The notes below the pieces were generated by a model that saw only the letters and a list, made by a program, of their open reading frames with translations, had not been told where the DNA came from and ran no database searches. DNA of 64,000 nt from the NCBI RefSeq assembly GCF_014203275.1, contig NZ_JACHIP010000005.1:124001-188000 (forward strand), in the 5' to 3' direction. The position numbers and the translations under genes were made by a program. Shown here in pieces: positions 42,452-50,757 of this stretch; position 1 is the first letter of the stretch, and every line of letters starts with the position of its first letter. This DNA is from Granulicella aggregans (GTDB lineage: Bacteria > Acidobacteriota > Terriglobia > Terriglobales > Acidobacteriaceae).

Positions 42452-44329
42452 TCACAGATACCAGGGTATGTTGACCACCACTACCCGCTGCTTCGCCCGC
42501 AACAGCAGCAGCAGCTTCAGCAGCTGCACCCTCTGCCCATGCAGCGCATTCTCCCACCAGTGTTTCACCACCAACTCTGGCAGCAGCACCGCAACCTTGC
42601 GATCAGGGTTGTCGCGCTCAAGCGTCAGGATGTACTCCATCAGCGGCGCGATGATGAACCTGTAGCTCGAAGCGATTCGAACGAGCTCCGGCTCCTGCAT
42701 CCCCTTCTCCTTCAAAGGGTCCAGAACCATCTCGTCCCAACAGCCTGCAAGCTCATCCGGGTCGTCTTCCGAATGCACATGGACCACCTTGATCTCTTTC
42801 GAGAGCAGCAGCCCGAAGCGAAGCGCCTTTTCCGTGATCCGGTCCCAGTGCGCCATCGGGATGACTACGATCGGCTGGGTCAGGTTCTCAAGGTTGATCG
42901 GTGTCCGGTCCACCATCTCGGCGTGCACTCGCGTGTAGTGCTTCTTCACGCTGTACATGATCAGGATCAGTGTCGGCACCAGCAGTGCTGTAACCCATGC
43001 ACCGGCCATGAACTTCGCTACCAGCACAACGATCAGCGTCAGTCCCGTCGCACCCGCGCCCACGCCGTTCACGAACATGTGCCAGACCCGGCCGCCCTTA
43101 TGTTCGCCATGCTGGTTCTTCCAGTGCACGACCATGCCAGCTTGCGACAGCGTAAACGCCAGGAACGCACCGATCGCGTACAGCGGAATCAGCCTGTCTG
43201 TGACTCCATCGAACAGGATCAGGATGACCGCCGTCAGCCCGGTCAGAGCATAGATACCGTGCGAGAAGAGCAGCCGCCGACCGCGCAGAATGAACACATG
43301 CGGCAGGTAGTCGTGGATCGCGATCGCCCGGGTGAGCCGTGGGAAGTCCGCGAACGCCGTGTTCGCGCTCAGAGCGAGAGCCAGCAGCACGCTGCCCATG
43401 GTCGTGTAGTAGAACCATCCGCGGCCAAAGACAGCCTGCACCAGCAGGCTCAGCAGGCTCTGGAAGTTTGGCTCGTCCGGGCTCATTGCCATGATGCCGT
43501 AAGCCCTCGCCAGCCACGCGGTCCCAAACAGCAGGACAATCAGGATCACGACGATGATCGAAAGCGTGATCTGCGCCTTCCTCGCTCTCGGCTCACCAAA
43601 CGCCATAACGCCATTCGACACTGCCTCGACACCGGTCATCGCCGCGCATCCGCTGGAGAAGGCCTTGATCAACATCCAGTAGCCGAGATATTTCACCGTC
43701 TGCGGGATCTCCGGCGGCAGTGGCTCTATGGAGTGAGGATGTCCGCCGCTGAGGATCGTCTTGTAGACCCCCACAACGATCAGGGTCAGCAGCGTGCCAA
43801 TAAATAGAAAAGTGGGAGCGATAAACGCCGTTCCCGTATCCTTCACTCCGCGCATGTTGATGATCGCCAGGATCATCAGAATGAATAGGCAGAGCAGAAG
43901 CGTATGCGGCTGCAGGCTCGGCACAGCGGAGGTTAGCGCGGTAACGCCAGCCGAAATTCCCACCGCTGCCGTCAAAATGTAGTCGATCATCAGGGCTGCG
44001 GCTGCCAGCAGCCCCGCATTGTTACCCAGGTTCTCGGTCGCCACGGTGTAGCTGCCACCACCGTTCGGATAGGCCGCGATCGTCTGCCGGTAGCTGAAGA
44101 AGACGATCACCAGCAGCACCAGGATCGCCGAGATGATCGGCACAATGTACGTCACGCCGAGCGCCGCACCCAGCGGGATCAGCAGCGTCATCGCGGCCTC
44201 TGGCCCGTAAGCCGCGCTGGTCAGGGCGTCGAGCCCAAATATCGGAATACCGGCGGCGATGCCGATATGCTCTCCACGTTCTTCACTTGTTGCCAGGGGC
44301 TTGCCAAACAGTACGTCGCTAATTGCCAT
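42452..44329 (-). CDS. kimA: KimA-type high-affinity potassium transporter (APC superfamily)
   Basis: A 625-residue membrane protein. SDALSS-type LDALTSAAYGPEAAMTLLI, SYRQTIAAYPNGGGSYTVATENLG, DYILTAAVGISAGVTALTSA, KAFSSGCAAMTGVEAVSNGVMAF and LIPLYAIGAFLAFTLSQAGM are close to the corresponding parts of Bacillus KimA (YdaO). About 12 helices precede a cytoplasmic USP-like domain from about residue 470 (PIVVIPMAHWDRITEKALRFGLLLS). In Bacillus this transporter is held down by c-di-AMP binding. No c-di-AMP riboswitch is seen in the 147 nt upstream. It is divergent from gpx. Confidence 0.85.
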   Translation of the reverse strand: MAISDVLFGKPLATSEERGEHIGIAAGIPIFGLDALTSAAYGPEAAMTLLIPLGAALGVTYIVPIISAILVLLVIVFFSYRQTIAAYPNGGGSYTVATENLGNNAGLLAAAALMIDYILTAAVGISAGVTALTSAVPSLQPHTLLLCLFILMILAIINMRGVKDTGTAFIAPTFLFIGTLLTLIVVGVYKTILSGGHPHSIEPLPPEIPQTVKYLGYWMLIKAFSSGCAAMTGVEAVSNGVMAFGEPRARKAQITLSIIVVILIVLLFGTAWLARAYGIMAMSPDEPNFQSLLSLLVQAVFGRGWFYYTTMGSVLLALALSANTAFADFPRLTRAIAIHDYLPHVFILRGRRLLFSHGIYALTGLTAVILILFDGVTDRLIPLYAIGAFLAFTLSQAGMVVHWKNQHGEHKGGRVWHMFVNGVGAGATGLTLIVVLVAKFMAGAWVTALLVPTLILIMYSVKKHYTRVHAEMVDRTPINLENLTQPIVVIPMAHWDRITEKALRFGLLLSKEIKVVHVHSEDDPDELAGCWDEMVLDPLKEKGMQEPELVRIASSYRFIIAPLMEYILTLERDNPDRKVAVLLPELVVKHWWENALHGQRVQLLKLLLLLRAKQRVVVVNIPWYL

Positions 44330-44476
44330 GTCGACTGTTATGGTATCTGGTCTGTCAACGATCTCAACTGGCGAGCGCCCGGAAACTTACGCAATCTTTA
44401 TGACTTCTTTCATCCCGTGATAGCCGGACCCTGCTGGCCGGCTGCACCATTCGTCGGTACAGGTAATAATTGAGAC

Positions 44477-45022
44477 ATGGCTAATCTTTACGACATTCCC
44501 GTGAACCGGATCACCGGAGAAGGAACCTCGCTCGCCGACTTTCGCGGTAAGGCGCTCCTCATCGTCAATACCGCATCGAAGTGCGGCCTTACCCCGCAGT
44601 ACGACGCCCTCGAAAAGCTGTACGCCCGTCACAAGGCGGACGGCCTTGAGATCCTCGGCTTCCCTGCCAACGACTTCGGTGCCCAGGAACCTGGATCGAA
44701 TGAAGAGATCGCCACCTTTTGCAAGGGCAGCTTCGGCGTCTCGTTCCCCATGTTCCAGAAGATCGTTGTCACCGGACCGGACACTCACCCGCTCTATCAG
44801 GAACTGATCGCGGAGAAGCCCGAAGCCACGGCTAAACAGCCAGGCGAATTCCGTCAGAAGCTTGCGAACTACGCGCCGCCTAACCCCGCGCCCGGCATCC
44901 TGTGGAACTTCGAGAAGTTCGTCGTCGATCGCCATGGACGCGTGGTTGAGCGGTTCTCACCGGAGACGCTGCCTGATGATCCCATCGTCCTCTCCGCGAT
45001 AGAGACAGCACTCCAGAGCTAA
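44477..45022 (+). CDS. Glutathione peroxidase-fold peroxidase (thioredoxin-dependent type)
   Basis: A 181-residue CysGPx that reduces hydroperoxides. Peroxidatic C36 is in NTASKCGLTPQY; Q70 in FGAQEPGSNEE, and the Trp-Asn pair in ILWNFEKF, complete the catalytic tetrad. C82 (TFCKGSFG) fits the resolving cysteine of thioredoxin-dependent enzymes such as yeast Gpx3. The nearby cysteine usually found in FPCNQFG is alanine (A64), and the Gln there is Asp (FPANDFG). Both changes spare the tetrad. Divergent from kimA. Confidence 0.92.
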   Translation: MANLYDIPVNRITGEGTSLADFRGKALLIVNTASKCGLTPQYDALEKLYARHKADGLEILGFPANDFGAQEPGSNEEIATFCKGSFGVSFPMFQKIVVTGPDTHPLYQELIAEKPEATAKQPGEFRQKLANYAPPNPAPGILWNFEKFVVDRHGRVVERFSPETLPDDPIVLSAIETALQS

Positions 45023-45051
45023 GCCGGAAACCGTCCCTGTACTCACCTTGT

Positions 45052-45088
45052 GCCCCACGCCTCGCAGCCTTATCGCGATGCGTGGGAC
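45052..45088. repeat. Acidobacteria-type intergenic palindrome
   Basis: GCCCCACGCCTCGC (45052-45065) pairs with GCGATGCGTGGGAC (45075-45088) through about 14 bp with two imperfect pairs around a 9-nt loop. The arms begin with GTGCCCCAC and end in GTGGGAC, like the hairpin at 63037-63066. The following 45090-45190 contains GACAGGAGCGCAGCGAAGTG and AGAGACCC segments of the kind seen in intergenic repeats of this group. Confidence 0.55.
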
Positions 45089-45274
45089 AACTCCCGATGT
45101 GCGCAACCCCTGAGAACTCGTCTTCTCGACAGGAGCGCAGCGAAGTGCAGAGACCCAGCTTTCTTGCACTCTCCTGTAGAGATCAATCGCCTCTGCGTCT
45201 TCCCCAGCACCCATTCGTCCAATAATTAAATAGTCATTTCAGCTGCTTTCCCCGAGAGGATCCAATCCATCCTG

Positions 45275-47167
45275 ATGCACTCCATTCTCAAGTCCGCCGC
45301 ACTTCTTCTTGCCGCCTCTGCCGCAGCGGCCCAGACCGCTCCCATCCGCATCGCCGCCGACCTCACCGACACTCCACGCAAGGTCTATCACGCTGAGATC
45401 GACATCCCGGTCAAGCCTGGTCCCGTCACCCTCACGACCCCGCAGTGGATTCCGGGTACGCACCGCCCAACCCCTCTAGTCGACTCCATCACTGGCGTGG
45501 TCTTTACCGCCGAAGTAGCCGGCACGAAGCAGACGCTCGTATGGCGTCGCGATGACGTAAATATGTACGAGTACCACGTGACCGTGCCGAAGGGCGCGAC
45601 CAGCTTGCATGCGCATCTTGATCTCATCAATCCCGGTCGCCAGACCACAAAGCTCGCTTCGCTGGAGTGGGAAGGGCTGCTCCTTTACCCCGCAGGCATT
45701 CCCGTCGCAAAGATCGCAGTTGAACCCACCGTCATCGTTCCCAAGGGATGGGGAGTAGGCACTGCGCTGTCCCCCGTCGGCTCTTTTCACGGTATGGGAC
45801 CCGGCGACGTTCACAAGTTCGCCGCCACCACCGTTGAGCAGCTTGAAGACTCGCCCGTCGACACCGGCCTCTATTACCGCCAGTTTGCGCTCGCACCCGA
45901 GATCTCCCCCAAGCACTTCCTCGATGTAGTCGCCGACGAACCCGACGACGTCAACATCCGCCCCGCCACGCTCGCCGAGATCAACAACCTCGTCCGCGAG
46001 GCCGACGCGATGTACAAGTCGCATCACTACAACGAGTACCACCTACTGCTCACGCTCACCGACGCCACCGGCGGAATGGGTCTCGAGCACGGTCAATCCT
46101 CCGACAACGGCATCAACGAGAAGGGCTTCTCAACCGACGAGCAGCAACTAGGCAACTCCGATCTGCTCGCCCACGAGTTCACCCACTCATGGAACGGCAA
46201 GTACCGCCGCCCGGCACGCCTCTATCAGCCAGACTTCGCCACCGCCCAGCAGGGCGACCTGCTCTGGGTCTACGAGGGCATGACGCAGTACCTCGGCAAC
46301 GTCCTCGCCGCCCGCTCCGGCCTCAAAAATCAGCAGCAATACCGCGAGATACTCGCGCTTTCGGCCGCAAACCTCGACTACAAGTCCGGTCGCCAATGGC
46401 GGTCGACAGAAGACACAGCGATCGCCTCCAGCATCCTACGCGGGGGCACCGCAAGCTGGTCCAACTGGAAGCGCGGACAGGACTACTATCAGGAAGGCGA
46501 ACTCCTCTGGCTTGATGCTGACACCCTGATCCGCAAGCTCACGGACAACAAGAAATCGCTCAACGACTTCGAGGCGATCTTTCTCGCCAAGGGCGGTAAC
46601 ACTGGCCCGCTCATCGTTCCCTACGAACGCCCCGAACTTATCGCCGACCTCAACCAAGTCGTCGCCTACGACTGGGCCACCTTTCTGCATGAGCGCATCG
46701 ACGACATCAATCCCCACGCTGACCTGGCGGGTATCGAGCGGGGCGGTTACAAGCTCGTCTACAACGACCAACCTTCTCAAGCACAGAAGACCCTGACCGC
46801 TGCGGGCGGCCGCCGTGGTGGAGGCATCAGCGCCTGGTACTCACTCGGCATCAACTGCGGTGCGGACGGCACCCTTACCGATGTCCGTTGGGGCGGCCCA
46901 GCCGACAAGGCAAAGCTCGCGCCCGGGCAGAAGATCTACGCCGTCGACGGTCGCACCTTCTCGGGCGACAACCTGAAGGCGGCAATCAAGAAGGCCAAAG
47001 GCACCTCCGAGCCGATCCACCTCATCCTGGAGCAGGATGGCCTCGTCACGCTGGCCGACATCAACTACCACGATGGCGAACGCTACCCCACGCTCGTCCG
47101 CGTAGAAGGTACTCCTGCGTACATGGACGACATCACGAAACCACTGACAACAGCACCGACCAAGTAA
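45275..47167 (+). CDS. M61-family (glycyl aminopeptidase-like) metallopeptidase
   Basis: A 630-residue exported protein with a signal peptide (MHSILKSAALLLAASAAAAQ). The N-terminal beta domain (VYHAEIDIPVKPGPVTLTTPQWIPGTHRPT) and the gluzincin core with HEFTH (H300, E301, H304) and later Glu (LLWVYEGMTQYLGNVLAARSG) are clear. NYQEGELLWLDADTLIRK (written here as read: DYYQEGELLWL) follows. A PDZ domain occupies about 530-620 (GISAWYSLGINC, GGPADKAKLAPGQKIYAVDGRTF). M61 enzymes trim peptides with small N-terminal residues. Strong terminator after it. Confidence 0.93.
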   Translation: MHSILKSAALLLAASAAAAQTAPIRIAADLTDTPRKVYHAEIDIPVKPGPVTLTTPQWIPGTHRPTPLVDSITGVVFTAEVAGTKQTLVWRRDDVNMYEYHVTVPKGATSLHAHLDLINPGRQTTKLASLEWEGLLLYPAGIPVAKIAVEPTVIVPKGWGVGTALSPVGSFHGMGPGDVHKFAATTVEQLEDSPVDTGLYYRQFALAPEISPKHFLDVVADEPDDVNIRPATLAEINNLVREADAMYKSHHYNEYHLLLTLTDATGGMGLEHGQSSDNGINEKGFSTDEQQLGNSDLLAHEFTHSWNGKYRRPARLYQPDFATAQQGDLLWVYEGMTQYLGNVLAARSGLKNQQQYREILALSAANLDYKSGRQWRSTEDTAIASSILRGGTASWSNWKRGQDYYQEGELLWLDADTLIRKLTDNKKSLNDFEAIFLAKGGNTGPLIVPYERPELIADLNQVVAYDWATFLHERIDDINPHADLAGIERGGYKLVYNDQPSQAQKTLTAAGGRRGGGISAWYSLGINCGADGTLTDVRWGGPADKAKLAPGQKIYAVDGRTFSGDNLKAAIKKAKGTSEPIHLILEQDGLVTLADINYHDGERYPTLVRVEGTPAYMDDITKPLTTAPTK

Positions 47168-47181
47168 AGTGTTCCCCTCTG

Positions 47182-47231
47182 CTAAGAAGGCTGACACCCG
47201 CAGAATCGCGGGGGTCAGCCTTCTTAGTTTT
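47182..47231 (+). terminator. Intrinsic terminator after the M61 peptidase
   Basis: A 20-bp stem (47182-47201 with 47208-47227; one A-G mismatch) around AGAATC is followed by TTTTGCC. It begins 14 nt after the stop codon. Confidence 0.9.
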
Positions 47232-47255
47232 GCCTCTTGGCAATCCAGCCGGTTT

Positions 47256-47861
47256 CTACTTACCGCCCCAAATCCTCTCCATCACAAGCTCAAATCCGGC
47301 CACACACCCAGTGCCTTGCACCGACGTGGGATCTTCCAACACTTCGGCTTCCTGTCCCGGCCGATAGATCGTCACCCTGCGCGTCTGTGAATCGACGAGC
47401 CACGCAAGCTCAGTACCATTGGCTATCCATTCGTCCAGCACTTTCTTCTTGACGTTTTCAAGCCGGTCGCTCGGCGAGGTCAACTCGATCACAAATTCCG
47501 GACATACCGGGGCATAACCAGTCTGCTGTTCCGGCGTGAGAGCATCGCCTTTTCGATGACTAAGCCATGAAGCGTCCGGAGATCGAATTGCACCGTTTGA
47601 CAGCGTGAACCCAGTGCTGGAGTCAAATACCACACCGCGACCATCCTCATCCGCCCAAACTCCGAGCGCCTGCGATATCCGCTGATTGGTCGACCCCGTC
47701 CGATAGCCCGTCGGTGTCATGATGAGAATCTCTCCATTCGGCTCACGCTCCATCCGGTACGGACGATTCTCCCTGCTGAACCGCATCAACTCCTCGTCGC
47801 TCATAGGCGTCTCAGGCCTTAAGCGAATTGGAAGGTCCAACGATGACAGATCCAGGTTCAT
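47256..47861 (-). CDS. Uma2-family (DUF820) endonuclease-like protein
   Basis: A 201-residue protein from the ATG at 47861 (MNLDLSSLDLPIRLRPETPMSDEELMRFSREN). The fold is the PD-(D/E)XK-like Uma2 type: RMEREPNGEILIMTPTGYRTGSTNQRISQAL, SPDASWLSHRKGDALTP, and CPEFVIELTSPSDRLENVKKKVLDEWIANGTELAWLVD, where the D/E and K of the motif are in FVIELTSPSD.. KKKV. These are common in cyanobacteria and acidobacteria, often many per genome, with no settled role. Divergent from mnmA, whose start is 51 nt away. Confidence 0.85.
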   Translation of the reverse strand: MNLDLSSLDLPIRLRPETPMSDEELMRFSRENRPYRMEREPNGEILIMTPTGYRTGSTNQRISQALGVWADEDGRGVVFDSSTGFTLSNGAIRSPDASWLSHRKGDALTPEQQTGYAPVCPEFVIELTSPSDRLENVKKKVLDEWIANGTELAWLVDSQTRRVTIYRPGQEAEVLEDPTSVQGTGCVAGFELVMERIWGGK

Positions 47862-47912
47862 GGATGAAGTGTACTCCGGACAGATCACGAAACCCGGTAT
47901 CATTGATGATTG

Positions 47913-49040
47913 ATGCCATCGCAGTCCCAACCCGAGACCATCGCCGTCGCCATGTCAGGAGGAGTTGACTCCTCCGCCGTCGCCGCGCTGCTCCGCGCCC
48001 AGGGCCACACCCTGATCGGGCTCACCCTGCAGCTCTGGAATCAGCGCCGCCTGGCTGGCCACGAAGGCATGCCCGAAGCTGTTCAGGGCCGCTGCTGTTC
48101 GATTGACGACGTCTACGACGCTCGCCGCGTGGCCGAGCAGCTCGACATTCCTTACTACTTGGTCAATCAGCAGGACCGCTTCGAAGCAGAGGTAGTGAAA
48201 CCTTTCGTCAGCGAGTACCTCGCAGGCCGCACGCCGATCCCCTGCACTCTCTGCAACAACCACCTCAAGTTCGATCAGCTCCTCATCACCGCCCGCCAGA
48301 TTGGCGCCGACCGCATCGCCACCGGGCATTATGCCAGGAACCATTTTGACGAGGAGAGAGACCGCTGGATCCTCTCCCGCCCCGAAGACAAGTCCAAAGA
48401 CCAGACTTACTTCCTCTTCGGTCTGACGCAGGACCAGCTATCCCGCACCCTCTTTCCGCTCGGCGAGATGCAGAAGCCTGCAGTGCGCGCCATGGCGTCA
48501 GAGGCAGGCCTCAATGTCGCCACCAAGCCCGACTCGCAGGAGATCTGCTTCATCCCCGGCGGCGATTATTCCACCTTCCTCAAGGCATATCTGGACGAAC
48601 AGGGCGAAGATCTCCCCGACAGCTCAGGCGAACTCGTCACGACGACCGGCGAAGTGATTGGACGCCATAACGGCATTCATAGCTTCACCGTGGGCCAACG
48701 CAAGGGCCTCGGGCTGACCTCGGCGAACCCACTCTATGTCTTGAATATCCATCCGGATTCGCACCAGGTCACCGTCGGAGCCGATGAAGACTTGATGTCC
48801 CGGGATCTTCGCGCCGACCGCGTTAACTGGATCTCCGTTCCCAATCTCGCTCGGGGCGAGACCCTCCGCGTCCAGATCAAGATTCGCCATCGCCACGAGC
48901 CCGCGTGGGCCACACTCTCAAGCGACGGTGGCGATGACGCTAGTGCTATCTTTGACACACCGCAGCGCGCCATCACACCGGGCCAGTCCGCTGTCTTCTA
49001 CCAGGGCGACGAAGTCGTAGGAGGTGGCTGGATCTACTGA
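47913..49040 (+). CDS. mnmA: tRNA-specific 2-thiouridylase MnmA
   Basis: MnmA thiolates U34 of Lys, Glu and Gln tRNAs. From the ATG at 47913 it has 375 residues. The PP-loop SGGVDS is at 15-20, the first catalytic cysteine in CTLCNNHLKF (C114), and the second in QEICFIPGGDYSTFL. HSFTVGQRKGLGL starts the central domain and a beta-barrel domain closes it. GRCCSIDDVYDARRVAEQLDIPYYLVN is another characteristic stretch. A TTG at 47910 just before is not needed. It needs sulfur from a cysteine desulfurase such as the one at 40470. Confidence 0.96.
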   Translation: MPSQSQPETIAVAMSGGVDSSAVAALLRAQGHTLIGLTLQLWNQRRLAGHEGMPEAVQGRCCSIDDVYDARRVAEQLDIPYYLVNQQDRFEAEVVKPFVSEYLAGRTPIPCTLCNNHLKFDQLLITARQIGADRIATGHYARNHFDEERDRWILSRPEDKSKDQTYFLFGLTQDQLSRTLFPLGEMQKPAVRAMASEAGLNVATKPDSQEICFIPGGDYSTFLKAYLDEQGEDLPDSSGELVTTTGEVIGRHNGIHSFTVGQRKGLGLTSANPLYVLNIHPDSHQVTVGADEDLMSRDLRADRVNWISVPNLARGETLRVQIKIRHRHEPAWATLSSDGGDDASAIFDTPQRAITPGQSAVFYQGDEVVGGGWIY

Positions 49041-49104
49041 AAGCCGGCATCAGGCGCAAGAAAACGAGGGTCTCAGCCCCCGTTTTATCGATCCGCCGCA
49101 ACCT

Positions 49105-49680
49105 CTAGTCTTCGAACTTCGTGATCGCAACCGACTTTACCTTTGGTTTCGACTTACTGAACAGCACATCCATCCCTGCCTTGAATCCGTTCACAACCCC
49201 CGACATCTCCACCAGGGGCATCCGGATGCCCTTGTGAACCATCTCAGCGAGCGAGCCAGTAGCCGTCAGCGCTGTCGAGACCATCCCGTCCACACGGGCC
49301 ACCTGAGCCCTGGTCTTCAGATTCACATCGCTCAGCGTGACATCGAACTCTTTAGCTTTCGATTTCACGATCTCACTCGTCTCCACAAGATTGTCGGAAA
49401 TCCTCTCGATCTTGGGCAGCGTAACCTCGACCAGTATTTCAGCCTTATTGATGATGGGGATTGCCTTGTCAATAAGTGGCGTCGCCCGAGTCCTGAGCTC
49501 CTCCGCGATCGCCAGAACCCGCTTCTGCGTCTTCGTTGCGCCAATCGCGGCGACGATCACCACGATCGCCTGTACGAACATCGAGAGCGCAACGATCCCG
49601 ACGAAGATCATCAACAGTCGTGTATTACCGGCGGAGATCGAGTCGTTCTCTAATCCCTGCCACGCCGCCATCATCCACAT
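49105..49680 (-). CDS. Membrane-anchored helical protein, DUF948-like
   Basis: A 191-residue protein with one N-terminal membrane helix (LLMIFVGIVALSMFVQAIVVIVAAIGA, about 22-48). The rest is helical: TQKRVLAIAEELRTRATPLIDKAIPIINKAEILVEVTLPKIERISDNLVETSEIVKSKAKEFDVTLSDVNLKTRAQVARVDGMVSTALTATGS. Repeated I/L/V at heptad spacing and DxxxI/V turns resemble DUF948/methyl-accepting-like stress proteins. It lies 145 nt downstream of the YtxH-like gene and in the same direction, a pairing seen in stress-related membrane clusters. Function unknown. Confidence 0.72.
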   Translation of the reverse strand: MWMMAAWQGLENDSISAGNTRLLMIFVGIVALSMFVQAIVVIVAAIGATKTQKRVLAIAEELRTRATPLIDKAIPIINKAEILVEVTLPKIERISDNLVETSEIVKSKAKEFDVTLSDVNLKTRAQVARVDGMVSTALTATGSLAEMVHKGIRMPLVEMSGVVNGFKAGMDVLFSKSKPKVKSVAITKFED

Positions 49681-49825
49681 GGTTCAAACTCCGTCTCTGC
49701 GCAGAGCGCATGTCTTTCATCTTAGGAGATACGCTCACTTGCACGCCAAAACGGGGGTGGACTGCATTGCAGCCACCCCCGGCACGGCGGCCCAAAGGTC
49801 GAAACTTCCCTTAGACTAAGTGCTA

Positions 49826-50275
49826 TCAGCCGTGGGTAGTCGTGTTCACGTAAGCATCCTTACCGGCTTCAACGGCGGCGGAAACCTTCTCCTGCTGCTC
49901 GTTCACCAGGCTCTTGCCCTTTTCAACGTATTCGGTCCACTGTGAACGACCCTTGTCGTAATACTCACGGCCTTTGTCGACATACTCGCCGGCAACCTGC
50001 TTAGTCTGCTCGACCGCCTGACCAACCGCCTGCTTGCTCTGGTCTACATACTGTCCGACAGCCTGCTTGCCCTGATCCACATATTGGCTTGCGACTTCGG
50101 CCCCGCGCTGCGCCAGAACTGCCGCGCGCTCCTTGGCATCAAGAGCTCCGGAGACGAGATCCTCGCGGGTCTCCTTGCCAGACTTCGGCGCGTACAACAC
50201 ACCGACTAAGGCACCTAGTCCCAGCCCTGCAAGAAACCAGCCGAACCCGCTCGCTCCGTTATCGTTATCCGCCAT
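49826..50275 (-). CDS. YtxH-like stress protein with 11-residue repeats
   Basis: A 149-residue protein. Residues 8-30 (ASGFGWFLAGLGLGALVGVLYAPKSGKETRE) are the YtxH Gly-rich membrane segment and KSGKETR motif. From residue 65 there are 11-residue repeats: YVDQGKQAVGQ, YVDQSKQAVGQ, AVEQTKQVAGE, YVDKGREYYDK and, after 7 residues, YVEKGKSLVNE. Such 11-mers form amphipathic helices as in LEA proteins and apolipoproteins. The likely role is membrane or desiccation protection, by inference. Paired with the DUF948-like gene downstream. Confidence 0.82.
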   Translation of the reverse strand: MADNDNGASGFGWFLAGLGLGALVGVLYAPKSGKETREDLVSGALDAKERAAVLAQRGAEVASQYVDQGKQAVGQYVDQSKQAVGQAVEQTKQVAGEYVDKGREYYDKGRSQWTEYVEKGKSLVNEQQEKVSAAVEAGKDAYVNTTTHG

Positions 50276-50757
50276 GATTGCCTCCGTTATCTCGTATCTT
50301 TCGTGTCTGATTTTGATGAATCGCTTTGAGGCGATGAATCGACGCCTGTTCGAAAGTCTATATCGTCTTACCTGCTTCTTACGCGCTCACATAAAATTCC
50401 AAGTGCAAGCCCAATATTGCTCTCTCTTGGAAGATGCCCTTTGCCCACCTTTGGTTGCGCCAGCAATGACATCCGCCACCCAGGCACGCGGTGAAGTCTA
50501 CTCCGCTGGGATGGCCTCGGCCAATCGGCCCGGTCTCGAGGGCCGAATGTACATCTGCGGGTGTCGGCGATGAGAGATTCTCGTGCCCCAATTCCAAACG
50601 ACTACCGTCAAACTCAGCAGGGTCGATCATGACTCGCCTCTTCCGACACGACTGGAGAGTCCGACGCAGGTTTAGCGCATCAAAAGTGAGTAAAATTTGC
50701 TTATACGAAGCACGACGCCTTGCAAACGCGGTAACTAAGGCACGAAGGAACACTGAC
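50276..50757. other. Intergenic region between the YtxH-like and BON genes
   Basis: About 480 nt with divergent promoters. A direct repeat GATGAATCG occurs at 50315-50323 and 50333-50341, 18 nt apart, just upstream of the YtxH-like start. A frame continues upstream of the BON gene (ATG at 50629) but lacks a convincing ribosome site. GTAAAATTTGCTTATAC near 50690 may hold the BON-gene -10 box. No RNA gene is seen. Confidence 0.4.
50315..50341. repeat. Direct repeat upstream of the YtxH-like gene
   Basis: Two copies of GATGAATCG, starts 18 nt apart (50315 and 50333), lie 40-66 nt before the YtxH-like start codon. The spacing is close to two helical turns, as for some regulator sites. Weak evidence on its own. 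Confidence 0.35.

Noticed and set aside
42137..43807. 556-codon open frame on the plus strand across the KimA-like gene
   Set aside because: The product is dominated by Arg, His and Gln, typical of an antisense frame; the minus-strand gene has a full set of transporter motifs.
44330..44476. c-di-AMP (ydaO-type) riboswitch upstream of kimA
   Set aside because: The 147-nt gap has none of the conserved riboswitch elements I could recognise and is short once the divergent gpx promoter is counted.
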